Shown in pieces: positions 52,950-61,381 of a DNA stretch of 64,000 bases (positions are counted from its first letter, which is position 1; every line of letters starts with the position of its first letter). The stretch is from Bdellovibrionales bacterium CG10_big_fil_rev_8_21_14_0_10_45_34 (lineage in GTDB: Bacteria > Bdellovibrionota > Bdellovibrionia > Bdellovibrionales > 1-14-0-10-45-34). The notes beneath the pieces were generated by a model. That model did no database searches. It saw only the letters and a list, made by a program, of their open reading frames with translations, and had not been told where the DNA came from. The stretch covers positions 45,448 through 109,447 of the forward strand of contig PEZS01000013.1 in assembly GCA_002778785.1 (NCBI GenBank). The letters run 5' to 3'. A program made the position numbers and the translations under genes.

Positions 52950-54401
52950 ATGAAAGGTTCGAACTTCAATCGCAGAGAGTTTGTTTTAAAGACCCTAGGT
53001 CTTGCAACATCAGCCGGCGCTTTGGCGACTCTCAGCCCAGAAAAGCTTCTCGCACGGCACATGCTTAATGATCCCTCTCGCATCATCACTATTGATGACG
53101 ATCCCAAAAGCCTAATCGATTTTAATGAAGACTTAATACTTGGCGAGGGAGAAAATCTCAGAAACGGCCTAACAGACTCCCAGAAGGTTTCGATACTTCA
53201 AGGCGGCACTTCCAAAACACAAACCATCATCAACCTAGCACTTCCTAAGAACACGAAGTTTAACGTAGCACTTATTGAGCAAATTACCGGCGAAGCCCAA
53301 CATATCGTCAGTGACACATCTCAGACTTTTAGTTTTCATTCTTACCGCTTGAGATCACTCCATTTTTCTAAACTGAGCCCCTCACTTCAGTATGTTCTCG
53401 AAGTAAAATCCGAAAGCGGCAGTTTAATTGATCGCCGTGGAGTTCGGACAATCGATACAGACAAAGAGCCGGCCCGGGTAGCATTAGCCTCTTGTGCGCT
53501 CGATCTTGCCTACGGCACTCGAGAACTCGCGTGGAAAAATCTGGCTAAAGCTAAGCCCGACGTTATTTTGCTCATGGGCGACAACTTTTATGTAGATATT
53601 CCTATGCCAGTCACGTCGTGGGCACCGCAAAGACTCATCTGGGGCCGCTATATGCAAAATAGGCGCACCCAAGGACTCTACTTTTTAGACCACCTGATTC
53701 CCGTATTGGCCACGTGGGACGACCATGATTTCGGTAAAAACGACACAAACGGCCAAGTGCCTTGGCGTGAGTTTGTGCAAAAAGAATTTCGGAGATTCTT
53801 TCCGGTTTTGGATGGCGACGGATTCAGCCGCGGTCCTGGCATTAACTTTAAGTGGAGTGCTTTTGGCCAAGATTTCTTTATGATGGACAGCCGCAGCTAC
53901 CGGCAGCATAGCTTGTTCTCTTTTACCAAAAGTACATTTTGGGGCAACGACCAAACACAGTGGCTTTTTGACAGCGCAGAAGAGAACGGCAATACAGGCT
54001 GGATTTTGAACGGACTGCAGTTTTTCGGTGGATATCTTCCGAGGGAAGAATCGTTCGAGGCCACTAGTAAGGCCGAACTAGAGAGCCTTTTAACTAATCT
54101 AAAAAAGAAGTCTAGAAAGTTTATCTTTTGTAGTGGTGATAAGCATCATACAGAAGTTATGAAAATTGAAAAAGAATATCTGGGATACTCCTCGTTGGAG
54201 CTTACAGCCAGCGGGATTCACCAGCTTCAATTAAGGAATCCCTGGTCAACATCTCCAAACCCCCGACAAATCGCAGCAGCGGGAGGCCATGAGAACTTTA
54301 TGGTCATAAATATTAAGCGCCAAAAATCGACTTACTTGGATATTTTTTCAGTTGCCAGCAAGCACAACAAAATACTGTACGGATTTTCACAAAAGATCTA
54401 G
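52950..54401 (+). CDS. PhoD-like phosphodiesterase/alkaline phosphatase, Tat-exported
   Basis: 483 residues, GGGGGGAG ahead of the ATG. A twin-arginine signal NRREFVLKTLGLATSAGALA at ~8-27 is visible. An N-terminal beta domain (~60-165) precedes the PhoD metallophosphatase core: ASCALDLAYG (cysteine metal-ligand region), VILLMGDNFYVD, LATWDDHDFGKND, MMDSRSYR, NGLQFFGG and FCSGDKHHTEV. PhoD enzymes hydrolyse phosphate diesters with Fe3+/Ca2+. The gene stands 277 bp after the T2SS operon. Its stop codon TAG lies in the inverted-repeat element at 54399, so the native C-terminus may be altered. Confidence 0.88.
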   Translation: MKGSNFNRREFVLKTLGLATSAGALATLSPEKLLARHMLNDPSRIITIDDDPKSLIDFNEDLILGEGENLRNGLTDSQKVSILQGGTSKTQTIINLALPKNTKFNVALIEQITGEAQHIVSDTSQTFSFHSYRLRSLHFSKLSPSLQYVLEVKSESGSLIDRRGVRTIDTDKEPARVALASCALDLAYGTRELAWKNLAKAKPDVILLMGDNFYVDIPMPVTSWAPQRLIWGRYMQNRRTQGLYFLDHLIPVLATWDDHDFGKNDTNGQVPWREFVQKEFRRFFPVLDGDGFSRGPGINFKWSAFGQDFFMMDSRSYRQHSLFSFTKSTFWGNDQTQWLFDSAEENGNTGWILNGLQFFGGYLPREESFEATSKAELESLLTNLKKKSRKFIFCSGDKHHTEVMKIEKEYLGYSSLELTASGIHQLQLRNPWSTSPNPRQIAAAGGHENFMVINIKRQKSTYLDIFSVASKHNKILYGFSQKI

Positions 54402-54559
54402 GGCGTGTCCTCATTTGGGCGAGCGTCGCGAGAAAGCCAGTTTAACGCGAGATCAAAGCGCGAGGAGAAGCCATAGCGCCTCTTTGGCGCCGACGAGCAA
54501 CGCTGAGGTCGCTTTAAATTGGCTTTTGCAGTAGTTCGACCAAACGAGGACACGCCCTA
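54399..54559. mobile_element. 161-bp MITE-like element with 22-bp terminal inverted repeats
   Basis: Left end 54399-54420 and right end 54538-54559 are inverted repeats matching at 20 of 22 positions, starting TAGGGCGTGTCCTC. Inside, a second inverted pair (AAAGCCAGTTTAA near 54433 and TTAAATTGGCTTTT near 54513) extends the symmetry. Each end begins or ends with TA, consistent with a TA target duplication as for IS630/Tc1-mariner elements. No transposase is coded; it would be moved in trans. Confidence 0.7.
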
Positions 54560-54578
54560 AACAAAGGCCGCGTTGGCT

Positions 54579-54606
54579 CGCCGAATTCGGCGTTCGGTTC
54601 TTTTTG
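54579..54606 (+). terminator. possible terminator between phosphatase and ssb
   Basis: The palindrome CGCCG-AATT-CGGCG (54579-54592) is followed by TTCGGTTCTTTTTG. The stem is short but GC-rich with a T tract, which fits termination of the upstream transcript before ssb. Confidence 0.45.
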
Positions 54607-54705
54607 TTTTGGTTTGGCGGTTATTTGATTGCTGCGCCAGAAGGTCACTTGCACCTGCCGGCAGCAGATGCCAGGATACTCAACTTATTAACCAGGAGAG
54701 GGGCT

Positions 54706-55122
54706 ATGTCAGGAGTAAACAAAGCAATTATTGTCGGAAGATTAGGTGCAGATCCCGAAGTGAAGTTCACTCAGTCGGGACAACAAGTTGCTCGATTCAG
54801 CGTAGCAACAAGCGAAAATTGGACAGATCGTGATGGTCAAAAGCAAGAAAGAACAGAATGGCATCGCGTGGTGGTTTGGGGCAAGCTCGCAGAAATATGC
54901 GGCAAGTACCTTTCAAAAGGTCGCCAAGTTTTTGTAGAAGGTCGAATTCAAACGCGCTCGTGGGAAGACAATCAAGGTCAAAAAAAGTATTCTACAGAAA
55001 TCGTTGCTTCTACAGTTCAATTCTTAGGTACTGGCCAAGAAGCTAGCTCTCATGATTCTAGCGGGCCCGGAGACTTTGCAGACGAACCATCGTTCAACCC
55101 CGACGAAGTCCTCCCATTTTAG
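54706..55122 (+). CDS. ssb: single-stranded DNA-binding protein
   Basis: 138 residues from the ATG at 54706, AGGAGAGGGG ahead. The OB fold is clear: [69 protein letters not shown]. The tail ends DEVLPF, matching the acidic DDDIPF-type tip that binds SSB partner proteins. It coats single-stranded DNA as a tetramer during replication and repair. The linker is short, so the total length is on the small side. Upstream in-frame extension to 54604 is not supported. Confidence 0.97.
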   Translation: MSGVNKAIIVGRLGADPEVKFTQSGQQVARFSVATSENWTDRDGQKQERTEWHRVVVWGKLAEICGKYLSKGRQVFVEGRIQTRSWEDNQGQKKYSTEIVASTVQFLGTGQEASSHDSSGPGDFADEPSFNPDEVLPF

Positions 55123-55206
55123 ATAGGCACGGATCGTTTGAACGCTACTAACTAAAAGGTCGACGCTATTAAATTGCTCAGCAATACAACATTTTTTTGC
55201 TGACTG

Positions 55207-55233
55207 GGAGCTCAGCAGTCTCTACTGAGCTCC
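55207..55233. terminator. hairpin between ssb and a convergent gene
   Basis: GGAGCTCAG (55207-55215) and CTGAGCTCC (55225-55233) form a 9-bp perfect stem. The 3' arm overlaps the end of the convergent orphan gene (stop at 55222). T tracts are poor on both sides, though a T7 run lies upstream at ~55192. It probably serves as a bidirectional end. Confidence 0.4.
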
Positions 55234-57648
55234 TGCGGGTTTAAAGCGTTCAAGTCTTTGATCCCTGCGCTCTTTTGCAATCGCATTTGAGACAGAACAG
55301 ATTCTACGAAGGCGAAAGTCCTCGATACCTTCATTTGTTTTACGTTTAATCAATTCGTCATAGACAATCTTTGCGGGCCCAAACTCTTTCGTTTGTGTTC
55401 TACATTGAGGGTACTCTTTTGGTGGCTCTTTAAGAAGTGTAGCCAAGCAGAGGTTTTTTAGCAGCCTGGGGTTCGGCCCACCCTGCTCATAAGAAGGCGC
55501 TCCTCTAAGATACCCTAAGCCGTAATCGAGGTACTCATCAAGTAGCGAGGAGTAACCTTCAAGAGATGATCTCGCCGTTTCCTCCGCATTTGCCATTGTA
55601 TCTCTTTTTTGTGTCGGAGTGCCCGAGACTCCAAGAACAGTTTCAAATAGATCGTCCGTTATAAACCCCATAGCGCCCGAAAGTTGTGTTTTTTCGGCTA
55701 TCAACTTTGCATCCATGGCTGACTGCACCAGCTTTCCAAATGAAAGAAAAGCTTCCCCTTTATCACTGGAAGTTGCACCCGGATTTTCGCTAAAGATTTC
55801 AGAAAAGGCCTCGACGATTTTTTCTTCTTCTTGTGGGGTAATCGTGCCGGCCTTCCATTTGTCTTCGGCCTCTATAATATATTTTAACCTCTCACGATAA
55901 TACGCAAGTCCCATGCGTTGAAGTGGCGGACTTGCCCTAAGAGTGTCCAAGAATTCTCCAAGCACTCTTGCTTGCGAAGCCGGGCTTCTTTCTTCAAATG
56001 GGCCACCTTCATAGAGGCTAGTAAGTGCCTTAGTTCTTTCAGCTGTAGTGAGTCTGTCCTGCGTGCTTTCAATCACCTTGGCCCGCCACTGCTCCAGTTG
56101 CGCGCGAATTTTCTTTATTGTCTGAGGGGATTCCAAAACAGCCCGAATCTGTTGCATTTCAGCGAAATCACTAACTCCATTAAACGTCTGCCTTATGCTT
56201 CCAAAGGTGAATTTATCTTTTGCTTGGCCCTTTAGCATCGAATCGTCCTTTAGGTGTGCTTCTATTCTAGCATCGAATGCGCGAGCGAAAGTCTGAGCCT
56301 CTTGTTCTGAAAAACCGAGCATCAGAAAAAAGCTATTCTCTCTGACTGATGGCCCAAACTCGTCGATGATTTTTCGTAAGTTATCCAAAACCAAACTATC
56401 AATTTCGCCCCGATAGAGATCTGATTCGCGGTTAAGGCGCGGGACCCCCTTCATTCGAGGAGTGAGAATATTCTCAGGTACAGCTATGGAATCGAAAAGC
56501 GCATCTACTTGAGAAGGAGTTAGACGTTCGGCATTGCCTATCTCTGATTCAACGGCATCGAGGCTACTACTTATTTTAGTGACGAAGTTGGTTTCAAACA
56601 CCGCTCTCGTCTTACGGTATAATTGACTTCTTCTAATATCGGTTCTTGACAGCATCGATTCATTGTACCATTTAGACAGACCTTCAACGGCAAAGCGAGT
56701 GTCGGATTGAAGTGCCCCCAAGGATCCTAGGCCCTTCGAGCTGCCGTTATCTTCATCCGCTAATCGCTTTGCTTTTAGAACTCGGCAGTATTGTTCGCCA
56801 GTTTTTTCAAATGCACAGGTAAGACCAAGTACCAAGTTAGAATTATCTAAACTCCCCATGACCTCCTCACGCATGCTTCCGAACTTAGAACTTTTAAGTG
56901 CGCTGAGAGTTCGTTGAAGCACCTTACCTGCCAAATTAACTGCTAAGCCCGCTGGAGTTGAAAAGAAAAAACCAGAAACGCCTAGCAAACTTGATGATAC
57001 CCGGGCCTCAATGTTTTTTTCAGAACATCCAGACTGCTCAAGGGCTTCGCCAAGTGTTTGAGACCACAGATCCAGCTGATCAAATCCCTCAATAAATCGC
57101 TGTCTTGCATCTTGAGCGCGCTGAACACTCAATGCAGCTCTCAGATCGGGGTAGCTTCGTTTTATCTGGCGGATAGAACTTTGGATTTCGTCCTCACTAG
57201 GCCATAAACCTTTCTCTCTCTCTGGGAGTTTTCGCACGAACTCGAGGTCGATTTGAAGTTCTTCTAGCTGCTCAATAGCAGATTGAATCGCCAAAGAGTT
57301 TTCTTCTGAGTCAAATCTGCGAATGATGCTGGTTATCGAGGGTAAAGTATCAAATGTCCTTGCAATGCCTTCACATCCTTTTTTGTCCGCTAAGATTTTG
57401 CTATAGATGCCATTTAGATTCTCAAGTTTATCGGCGAGTCTTCGAACTACATTCTTGTGCTCATTGCATCCAAAAGAATCGAGCAATACGTCGCCAGTGT
57501 TAGCAACCCCGTCAGGTGCACCTTTACTTTTTGCTATACCTGATGCCACGAACAATACTGTGATGAGACCCGCCATCAAGCTAGATATGGTTATTTGCGA
57601 TATCTTGATTTTTACTTTGCCCTTGCGCTGGCAACTTCGACTGAACAT
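55222..57648 (-). CDS. large orphan exported helical protein
   Basis: 808 residues from the ATG at 57648, 1 bp after the preceding stop, so translation is coupled. N-terminal TM or signal (residues ~24-38, LMAGLITVLFVASGIA). The rest is mostly alpha-helical and charged, with few Cys (positions ~60, 92, 206, 275, 286) and a short hydrophobic stretch near 220-240 (LLGVSGFFFSTPAGLAVNLAG). No repeats or known motifs. Probably periplasmic or surface-exposed. No family recognised; the coupled partner at 57650 suggests that the two proteins work together. Confidence 0.7.
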   Translation of the reverse strand: MFSRSCQRKGKVKIKISQITISSLMAGLITVLFVASGIAKSKGAPDGVANTGDVLLDSFGCNEHKNVVRRLADKLENLNGIYSKILADKKGCEGIARTFDTLPSITSIIRRFDSEENSLAIQSAIEQLEELQIDLEFVRKLPEREKGLWPSEDEIQSSIRQIKRSYPDLRAALSVQRAQDARQRFIEGFDQLDLWSQTLGEALEQSGCSEKNIEARVSSSLLGVSGFFFSTPAGLAVNLAGKVLQRTLSALKSSKFGSMREEVMGSLDNSNLVLGLTCAFEKTGEQYCRVLKAKRLADEDNGSSKGLGSLGALQSDTRFAVEGLSKWYNESMLSRTDIRRSQLYRKTRAVFETNFVTKISSSLDAVESEIGNAERLTPSQVDALFDSIAVPENILTPRMKGVPRLNRESDLYRGEIDSLVLDNLRKIIDEFGPSVRENSFFLMLGFSEQEAQTFARAFDARIEAHLKDDSMLKGQAKDKFTFGSIRQTFNGVSDFAEMQQIRAVLESPQTIKKIRAQLEQWRAKVIESTQDRLTTAERTKALTSLYEGGPFEERSPASQARVLGEFLDTLRASPPLQRMGLAYYRERLKYIIEAEDKWKAGTITPQEEEKIVEAFSEIFSENPGATSSDKGEAFLSFGKLVQSAMDAKLIAEKTQLSGAMGFITDDLFETVLGVSGTPTQKRDTMANAEETARSSLEGYSSLLDEYLDYGLGYLRGAPSYEQGGPNPRLLKNLCLATLLKEPPKEYPQCRTQTKEFGPAKIVYDELIKRKTNEGIEDFRLRRICSVSNAIAKERRDQRLERFKPAGAQ

Positions 57649-57649
57649 G

Positions 57650-58090
57650 CTAACGGGCCTTTGTGTTAAAGCGGATCTTGGCTAAAGCTTTCGACAAGTA
57701 ATCGCTGTCTGCTGTCAAAATAACCTCATCGCCCTTAGTGCTATAAATAGATATCTGGTTGTCCAGTTCGATAAGAAAGAAAGATGGATGCATTTTACTT
57801 TTTGCCGTGAGAACTTTAAGTCTACTGCCTTTCTTATTATGCGAAAGCTTTCGTGCCCACCGAACAGATATTGGTGGGTGTTCCTTCCTAATAACATTGA
57901 AGACTTCTTTTCGTGACTCAACGATTGTCAGTTTACCCGAGTAGTAGAATTTGTGATGAAGCGATTCTGACTTATCTAAAGACAATGACATATGCTCAGT
58001 GAGCGGAATCATTTTCCCTGCGATGGCGGGAGAAATCTGTAGCAAGCTAAAAACCGCCAAGAGAAAGGCAGTAGTATTGGAGAAATGCAT
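57650..58090 (-). CDS. small exported protein coupled to the orphan above
   Basis: 146 residues from the ATG at 58090, with GGAGGG ahead; an upstream in-frame ATG at 58123 lacks one. Signal peptide MHFSNTTAFLLAVFSLLQIS ends near residue 24. The mature part is Lys/His-rich and beta-prone (HHKFYYSGKLTIVES, FFLIELDNQISIYST). It may be a small periplasmic binding or chaperone-like protein for the 808-residue product. No family recognised. Confidence 0.65.
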   Translation of the reverse strand: MHFSNTTAFLLAVFSLLQISPAIAGKMIPLTEHMSLSLDKSESLHHKFYYSGKLTIVESRKEVFNVIRKEHPPISVRWARKLSHNKKGSRLKVLTAKSKMHPSFFLIELDNQISIYSTKGDEVILTADSDYLSKALAKIRFNTKAR

Positions 58091-58168
58091 ATCTCGCCCT
58101 CCTGAATAGGATAGATGCATCACTCGTTTAGGCTAAATCAATTCAAAGTTTTTCAGTCTAAGGTCGAG

Positions 58169-58957
58169 TTAGAAGGTAAAGCCGACGCCAACGCGCCCGC
58201 CTAAACTTTTGGTTGTGACTTCGTCGGACGGAGGCAAAAACATTCCGTACTCAAACTGCGCTGTAAAGTACCAATTTGCCTTCATCCAGTAGTCAAATCC
58301 AAGTCCTGGCGAAAGCACAGTTGCAGTTGAAACTGCTGTCGTGTCTAAGGTATTGCTCGTAACAGACGACGGGAAGTACCAACCTATACCTAAGCCTAAC
58401 CAAGGCCTAAACCGCTTGGTCATGATGAGGTAACGGGCCCATGCTGTAAAAGTGACGTAATTGATCTCGGTATTACAAGCGCTAGATCCTGTGCATCGAT
58501 TTTGTGCACTGGTACCACTCGCCTTAAACTGCTCATACCCCAATATTCCCCGAAGTCTGAGATAAGGTAAAAGAGCATAGTCAGCAAATCCGCCCAGTCC
58601 AATTCCTGCTCCGGTTTTAGAAAAACTCTCAGATGAACTGCTTGATGTCAGCTTTACGTCCATCGTATCTTGCATGTATCCCAATAAAACTCCACCTGAC
58701 CAACGCGAGCTACCAGAACTTTTGGCACCTTTCTTTTTTCGAACTACCCTTCGCTTTTTCTTAGCAGGTGGTGCGGGATTTTGCGCAACCAAAGTTGCAC
58801 CAGGGTTTAATTCTGTCTGCTCGGATGCTTTCACAGCATCGTCTGCAACTACGTGCTGAGCATCCATTAAAATAGCTGTCATCAAAGCAATAGCAAGCCA
58901 CGGACGAACTGCCGTCAATTTCTGATTTCTGAGAATTTTCTTTTGCTGCGTCTTCAT
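58169..58957 (-). CDS. outer-membrane beta-barrel protein (OmpA/OmpW-like size), porin-type fold
   Basis: 262 residues. A basic N-region leads to a signal peptide (AIALMTAILMDAQHVVA, end ~38), then a Pro/Lys-rich linker (APPAKKKRRVVRKKKG, residues ~63-80). Residues ~85-262 show amphipathic beta strands alternating with Gly/Ser turns (GVLLGYMQDTMDVKL, GGFADYALLPYLRLRGILGY, WLGLGIGWYF), and the protein ends on Phe (VGVGFTF), the outer-membrane sorting signal. An eight-strand barrel is likely. A Cys pair (CTGSSAC) lies in a predicted loop. The basic linker is unusual. Confidence 0.75.
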   Translation of the reverse strand: MKTQQKKILRNQKLTAVRPWLAIALMTAILMDAQHVVADDAVKASEQTELNPGATLVAQNPAPPAKKKRRVVRKKKGAKSSGSSRWSGGVLLGYMQDTMDVKLTSSSSSESFSKTGAGIGLGGFADYALLPYLRLRGILGYEQFKASGTSAQNRCTGSSACNTEINYVTFTAWARYLIMTKRFRPWLGLGIGWYFPSSVTSNTLDTTAVSTATVLSPGLGFDYWMKANWYFTAQFEYGMFLPPSDEVTTKSLGGRVGVGFTF

Positions 58958-59149
58958 GTTTGTGTCCCTCAGAGATGCCGTACGATAGAGAAGTTCGCGA
59001 GCGTCAACCCTACCATCCGCCCATTTTGCTCCTCTTGCCCATTTACACCACGTGCCTATTCACCACTATAGCTAACTGCTTCAATTTGAGACACCCTCGC
59101 TTTCGAATCCCGACTTAAGTCAATCTCAAAGAGAGCCGATGTTAAGAGT

Positions 59150-59749
59150 ATGAGACCTTTGTTCGTTGTATTTTTCTTTCTCACCACACTTCTATTTGGG
59201 TTTCAAAACTGCGCACTACATCGCAGCGAACAGCGGACGCTTCTTGAAAACCATGGCTTTCAAGCCGTTTTAAAGACGGATTGCCTACCCTACCTGCTTT
59301 CAAGCCAAGCCAGTGCCATTTTTGCGTCAGACTATTCCCTCTCTCTTTCTCTCACCGAGGGCATTAATCAGAAAGGATGTATTATCTCGACGCTCGACAA
59401 TTCGAGCTCCGGGCTTGGTACGGTGACCTGTACCTTTACAACAGACACAAAGATGAACTTTTTCAATCTCGATGGTACGAGCAAAGACCCCTACCAGCCG
59501 GTCGAAGCTTTGACAGTTAACTCGTTTGCAGTTGAATCGGGTCACGGTGTTTCTTATACAAGACAGGATCAAACCACCCTCCGAAGCCACGTCATTGCTA
59601 TGGGCTCAAGAGCTGATGTGCTTGAAGGAATCAATTGTGGGTTTACATTCTTAGACCAAGCAGATTTCATCCAAAGCAAAGACAAAGCAGAATCAAATGC
59701 ACAAAAACTAGTACAAATAATTTTGGATAATCTCGCCCCCGATCAATAA
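59150..59749 (+). CDS. lipoprotein with FQNC lipobox
   Basis: 199 residues. The signal peptide LFVVFFFLTTLLFGFQNC ends in Cys21; FQNC before the lipidated Cys is a form I associate with lipoproteins of Bdellovibrio-type bacteria. The mature part has Ser/Thr-rich beta segments, four further Cys (about residues 45, 86, 101 and 167) and a helical C-terminus (ESNAQKLVQIILDNL). No family recognised. A repeat region begins immediately after its stop. Confidence 0.7.
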   Translation: MRPLFVVFFFLTTLLFGFQNCALHRSEQRTLLENHGFQAVLKTDCLPYLLSSQASAIFASDYSLSLSLTEGINQKGCIISTLDNSSSGLGTVTCTFTTDTKMNFFNLDGTSKDPYQPVEALTVNSFAVESGHGVSYTRQDQTTLRSHVIAMGSRADVLEGINCGFTFLDQADFIQSKDKAESNAQKLVQIILDNLAPDQ

Positions 59750-59753
59750 CTTT

Positions 59754-60017
59754 ACGCGTGCGAGCGCTTCACGTTCATCCGGGACGGCATCGCCCACTAA
59801 CTCTCTTCCTTTCTTGGCCAGACACGGACTCCTGTCCTCGCCGGCGTCGCAGCTATCGCGTGCGAGCGCTTCACGCTCAATCGTTGGTACAACCCACTAA
59901 CTCTCTTCCTTCTTGGCCAGACTCGGACTCCTGTCCTCGCCGGCGTCGCAGCTGACGCGTGCGAACGCTTCACGCTCGCCGGAGGTCTGGCCAAGAAGGA
60001 AGAGAGTTAGTGGGTTG
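59754..60017. repeat. ~100-bp direct repeats ending in a 33-bp perfect inverted repeat
   Basis: Units starting CGCGTGCGAGCGCTTCACG at 59755 and 59857 (period 102), and a partial third at 59956 (99 bp on, GAACG variant). Each full unit carries CACTAACTCTCTTCC, CTTGGCCAGAC and TCCTGTCCTCGCCGGCGTCG blocks. The segment 59890-59922 (33 nt) is the exact reverse complement of 59985-60017, so copies 2 and 3 can form a very long hairpin with a 62-nt loop. ORFs across it are by-products. Confidence 0.93.
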
Positions 60018-60046
60018 ACGTCTACTTGAGTTATCCTTTTACTCAA

Positions 60047-60733
60047 ATGGTTTTGTCTAAGCGCCCAGTCGCCCTCGCCCTCGCTCTATCCTACGTTGTT
60101 GTGACGTTTCTTGGGATTCTCGTTTCTGGCAGCTTAGGTGCAACCATCGACAACTCTACGGTTAGGCGCGACGTTGATGTGCCCATTGAGGTTCGAGAGC
60201 TTTCTGGTGAAGAATTTCGATTTGTAGAACGAAAACGAATCTACGGCTTCTATTCTTACGAATCGTGTTTGTATCGGTCTGAAAACTACATTGTCATCAA
60301 ACACTATTGTTTTCCTACCGGACAAAAAAGGGCGCGCTCACTTCAAGTTGTATCGGCACAATTAGGCTCGGTAGTTTTTTATCAAGAGCAACTCTCCAAA
60401 GAAAAACGAGAGTTACGCATCGAGATTTTTGCTGAAGACCTTAAAGCAATTGCTGGAACACGATTTTTGAAATGGTCCTTATCAGAATGGGATGCCTTCT
60501 ATCGAAAGCTATCTGCGCGCTTACTCCCTGCCTGCTGGACAACGAATTTCGACCAAGCATCCGCTCAAGCGAGAGCTGATTGTTACCAAGAAGAAATCGC
60601 AAGCTTTCCATTATTTAATAATAGTGGGCTCAATTTAGTAAACTCAAAAACCCATTGGGATGAAACCTACATTGCAATTGAAAAAATGCTTACGGACAGA
60701 TATTCTCAGACGAGATCGATAACCACCGAGTAA
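60047..60733 (+). CDS. membrane-anchored or secreted protein of unknown function
   Basis: 228 residues from the ATG at 60047; a TTG at 60026 would add 7. An N-terminal TM or signal (VALALALSYVVVTFLGILVSGSLG, ~7-30) is followed by a basic/acidic mixed domain with three Cys near 71, 88 and 160 (SCLYRSENYIVIKHYC). Alternating helices and strands suggest a small globular periplasmic domain. No ribosome site is obvious. Its 5' end lies directly beside the long inverted repeat, which may affect its expression. Confidence 0.6.
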   Translation: MVLSKRPVALALALSYVVVTFLGILVSGSLGATIDNSTVRRDVDVPIEVRELSGEEFRFVERKRIYGFYSYESCLYRSENYIVIKHYCFPTGQKRARSLQVVSAQLGSVVFYQEQLSKEKRELRIEIFAEDLKAIAGTRFLKWSLSEWDAFYRKLSARLLPACWTTNFDQASAQARADCYQEEIASFPLFNNSGLNLVNSKTHWDETYIAIEKMLTDRYSQTRSITTE

Positions 60734-60768
60734 AGATTTAAGTAAGTTTTAAAGAAAAAAGGAATTTT

Positions 60769-61227
60769 GTGTTTTTTCGCTGTACGCCAACTTGTTTTGT
60801 AGCTGTTTTCTTTTTGGCGCTTTCTTTTATTCAAATTTCGCAGGCCGCCTCGAAGGGAGTCCCTCAAGTGAACGAAACCTCGAACTCAGAAGAATTAAAA
60901 AAGATTGAAACTAAGATCTTAGAGGCTTTAAAAGACCACGCCCGAATGGCTTTTTGGAAGAGGCATAACCTTAACATAAAAGTCATTCCGCAGTTGATGG
61001 ACGAGAAGATGCTCCGTGAGTGGTATGAGCGCTGGCAAAAATATGAAAATTCCCCAGAGATTAATTCAGAGCAAAAAGCTCTTCTTAAAAAGATCAAAGA
61101 CGGTACCGCAAGCAACATCTACCGTGTCTTAGTGAATGCTGATAAAGGCCCCACTGACAAGAGCTTAACCATTACTTATGATGCAGCAAGAAGTGTTGTC
61201 ATTCATATCATGCAACACCGAACATAG
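60769..61227 (+). CDS. small exported helical protein
   Basis: 152 residues, GTG start with AAGGA ahead. Signal peptide FVAVFFLALSFIQISQAA, end near 27. The mature part is strongly helical and Lys/Glu-rich (EELKKIETKILEALKDHARMAFWKR). No Cys in the mature part. It starts 35 bp after the previous gene, so likely in the same transcript. No family recognised. Confidence 0.6.
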   Translation: MFFRCTPTCFVAVFFLALSFIQISQAASKGVPQVNETSNSEELKKIETKILEALKDHARMAFWKRHNLNIKVIPQLMDEKMLREWYERWQKYENSPEINSEQKALLKKIKDGTASNIYRVLVNADKGPTDKSLTITYDAARSVVIHIMQHRT

Positions 61228-61381
61228 TTGTCTCGTAAAGTACGTTTCCGGAGAATATTTGTGCTAATTGAGTTGCAACAATTGGCATCCCCCGGTGAAC
61301 CGTGACTGTTGTCTGCTTGTTTGGAAAATCGCTTTGCATTTTATTGCTTGACCAAATTCGTATTCCTTTTAAGCTTTTTGA

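Noticed and set aside
47709..54559. Possible kinship between the gspK repeat and the MITE-like element (shared AAGCCAGTTT)
   Set aside because: The shared stretch is only about 10 bases and the surrounding sequence does not align.
59758..59994. Overlapping ORFs on both strands in the 59.75-60.0 kb repeat, with ~33-residue repeated peptides
   Set aside because: The frames exist because the ~100-bp unit lacks stops; no ribosome site and the DNA is an intergenic repeat.
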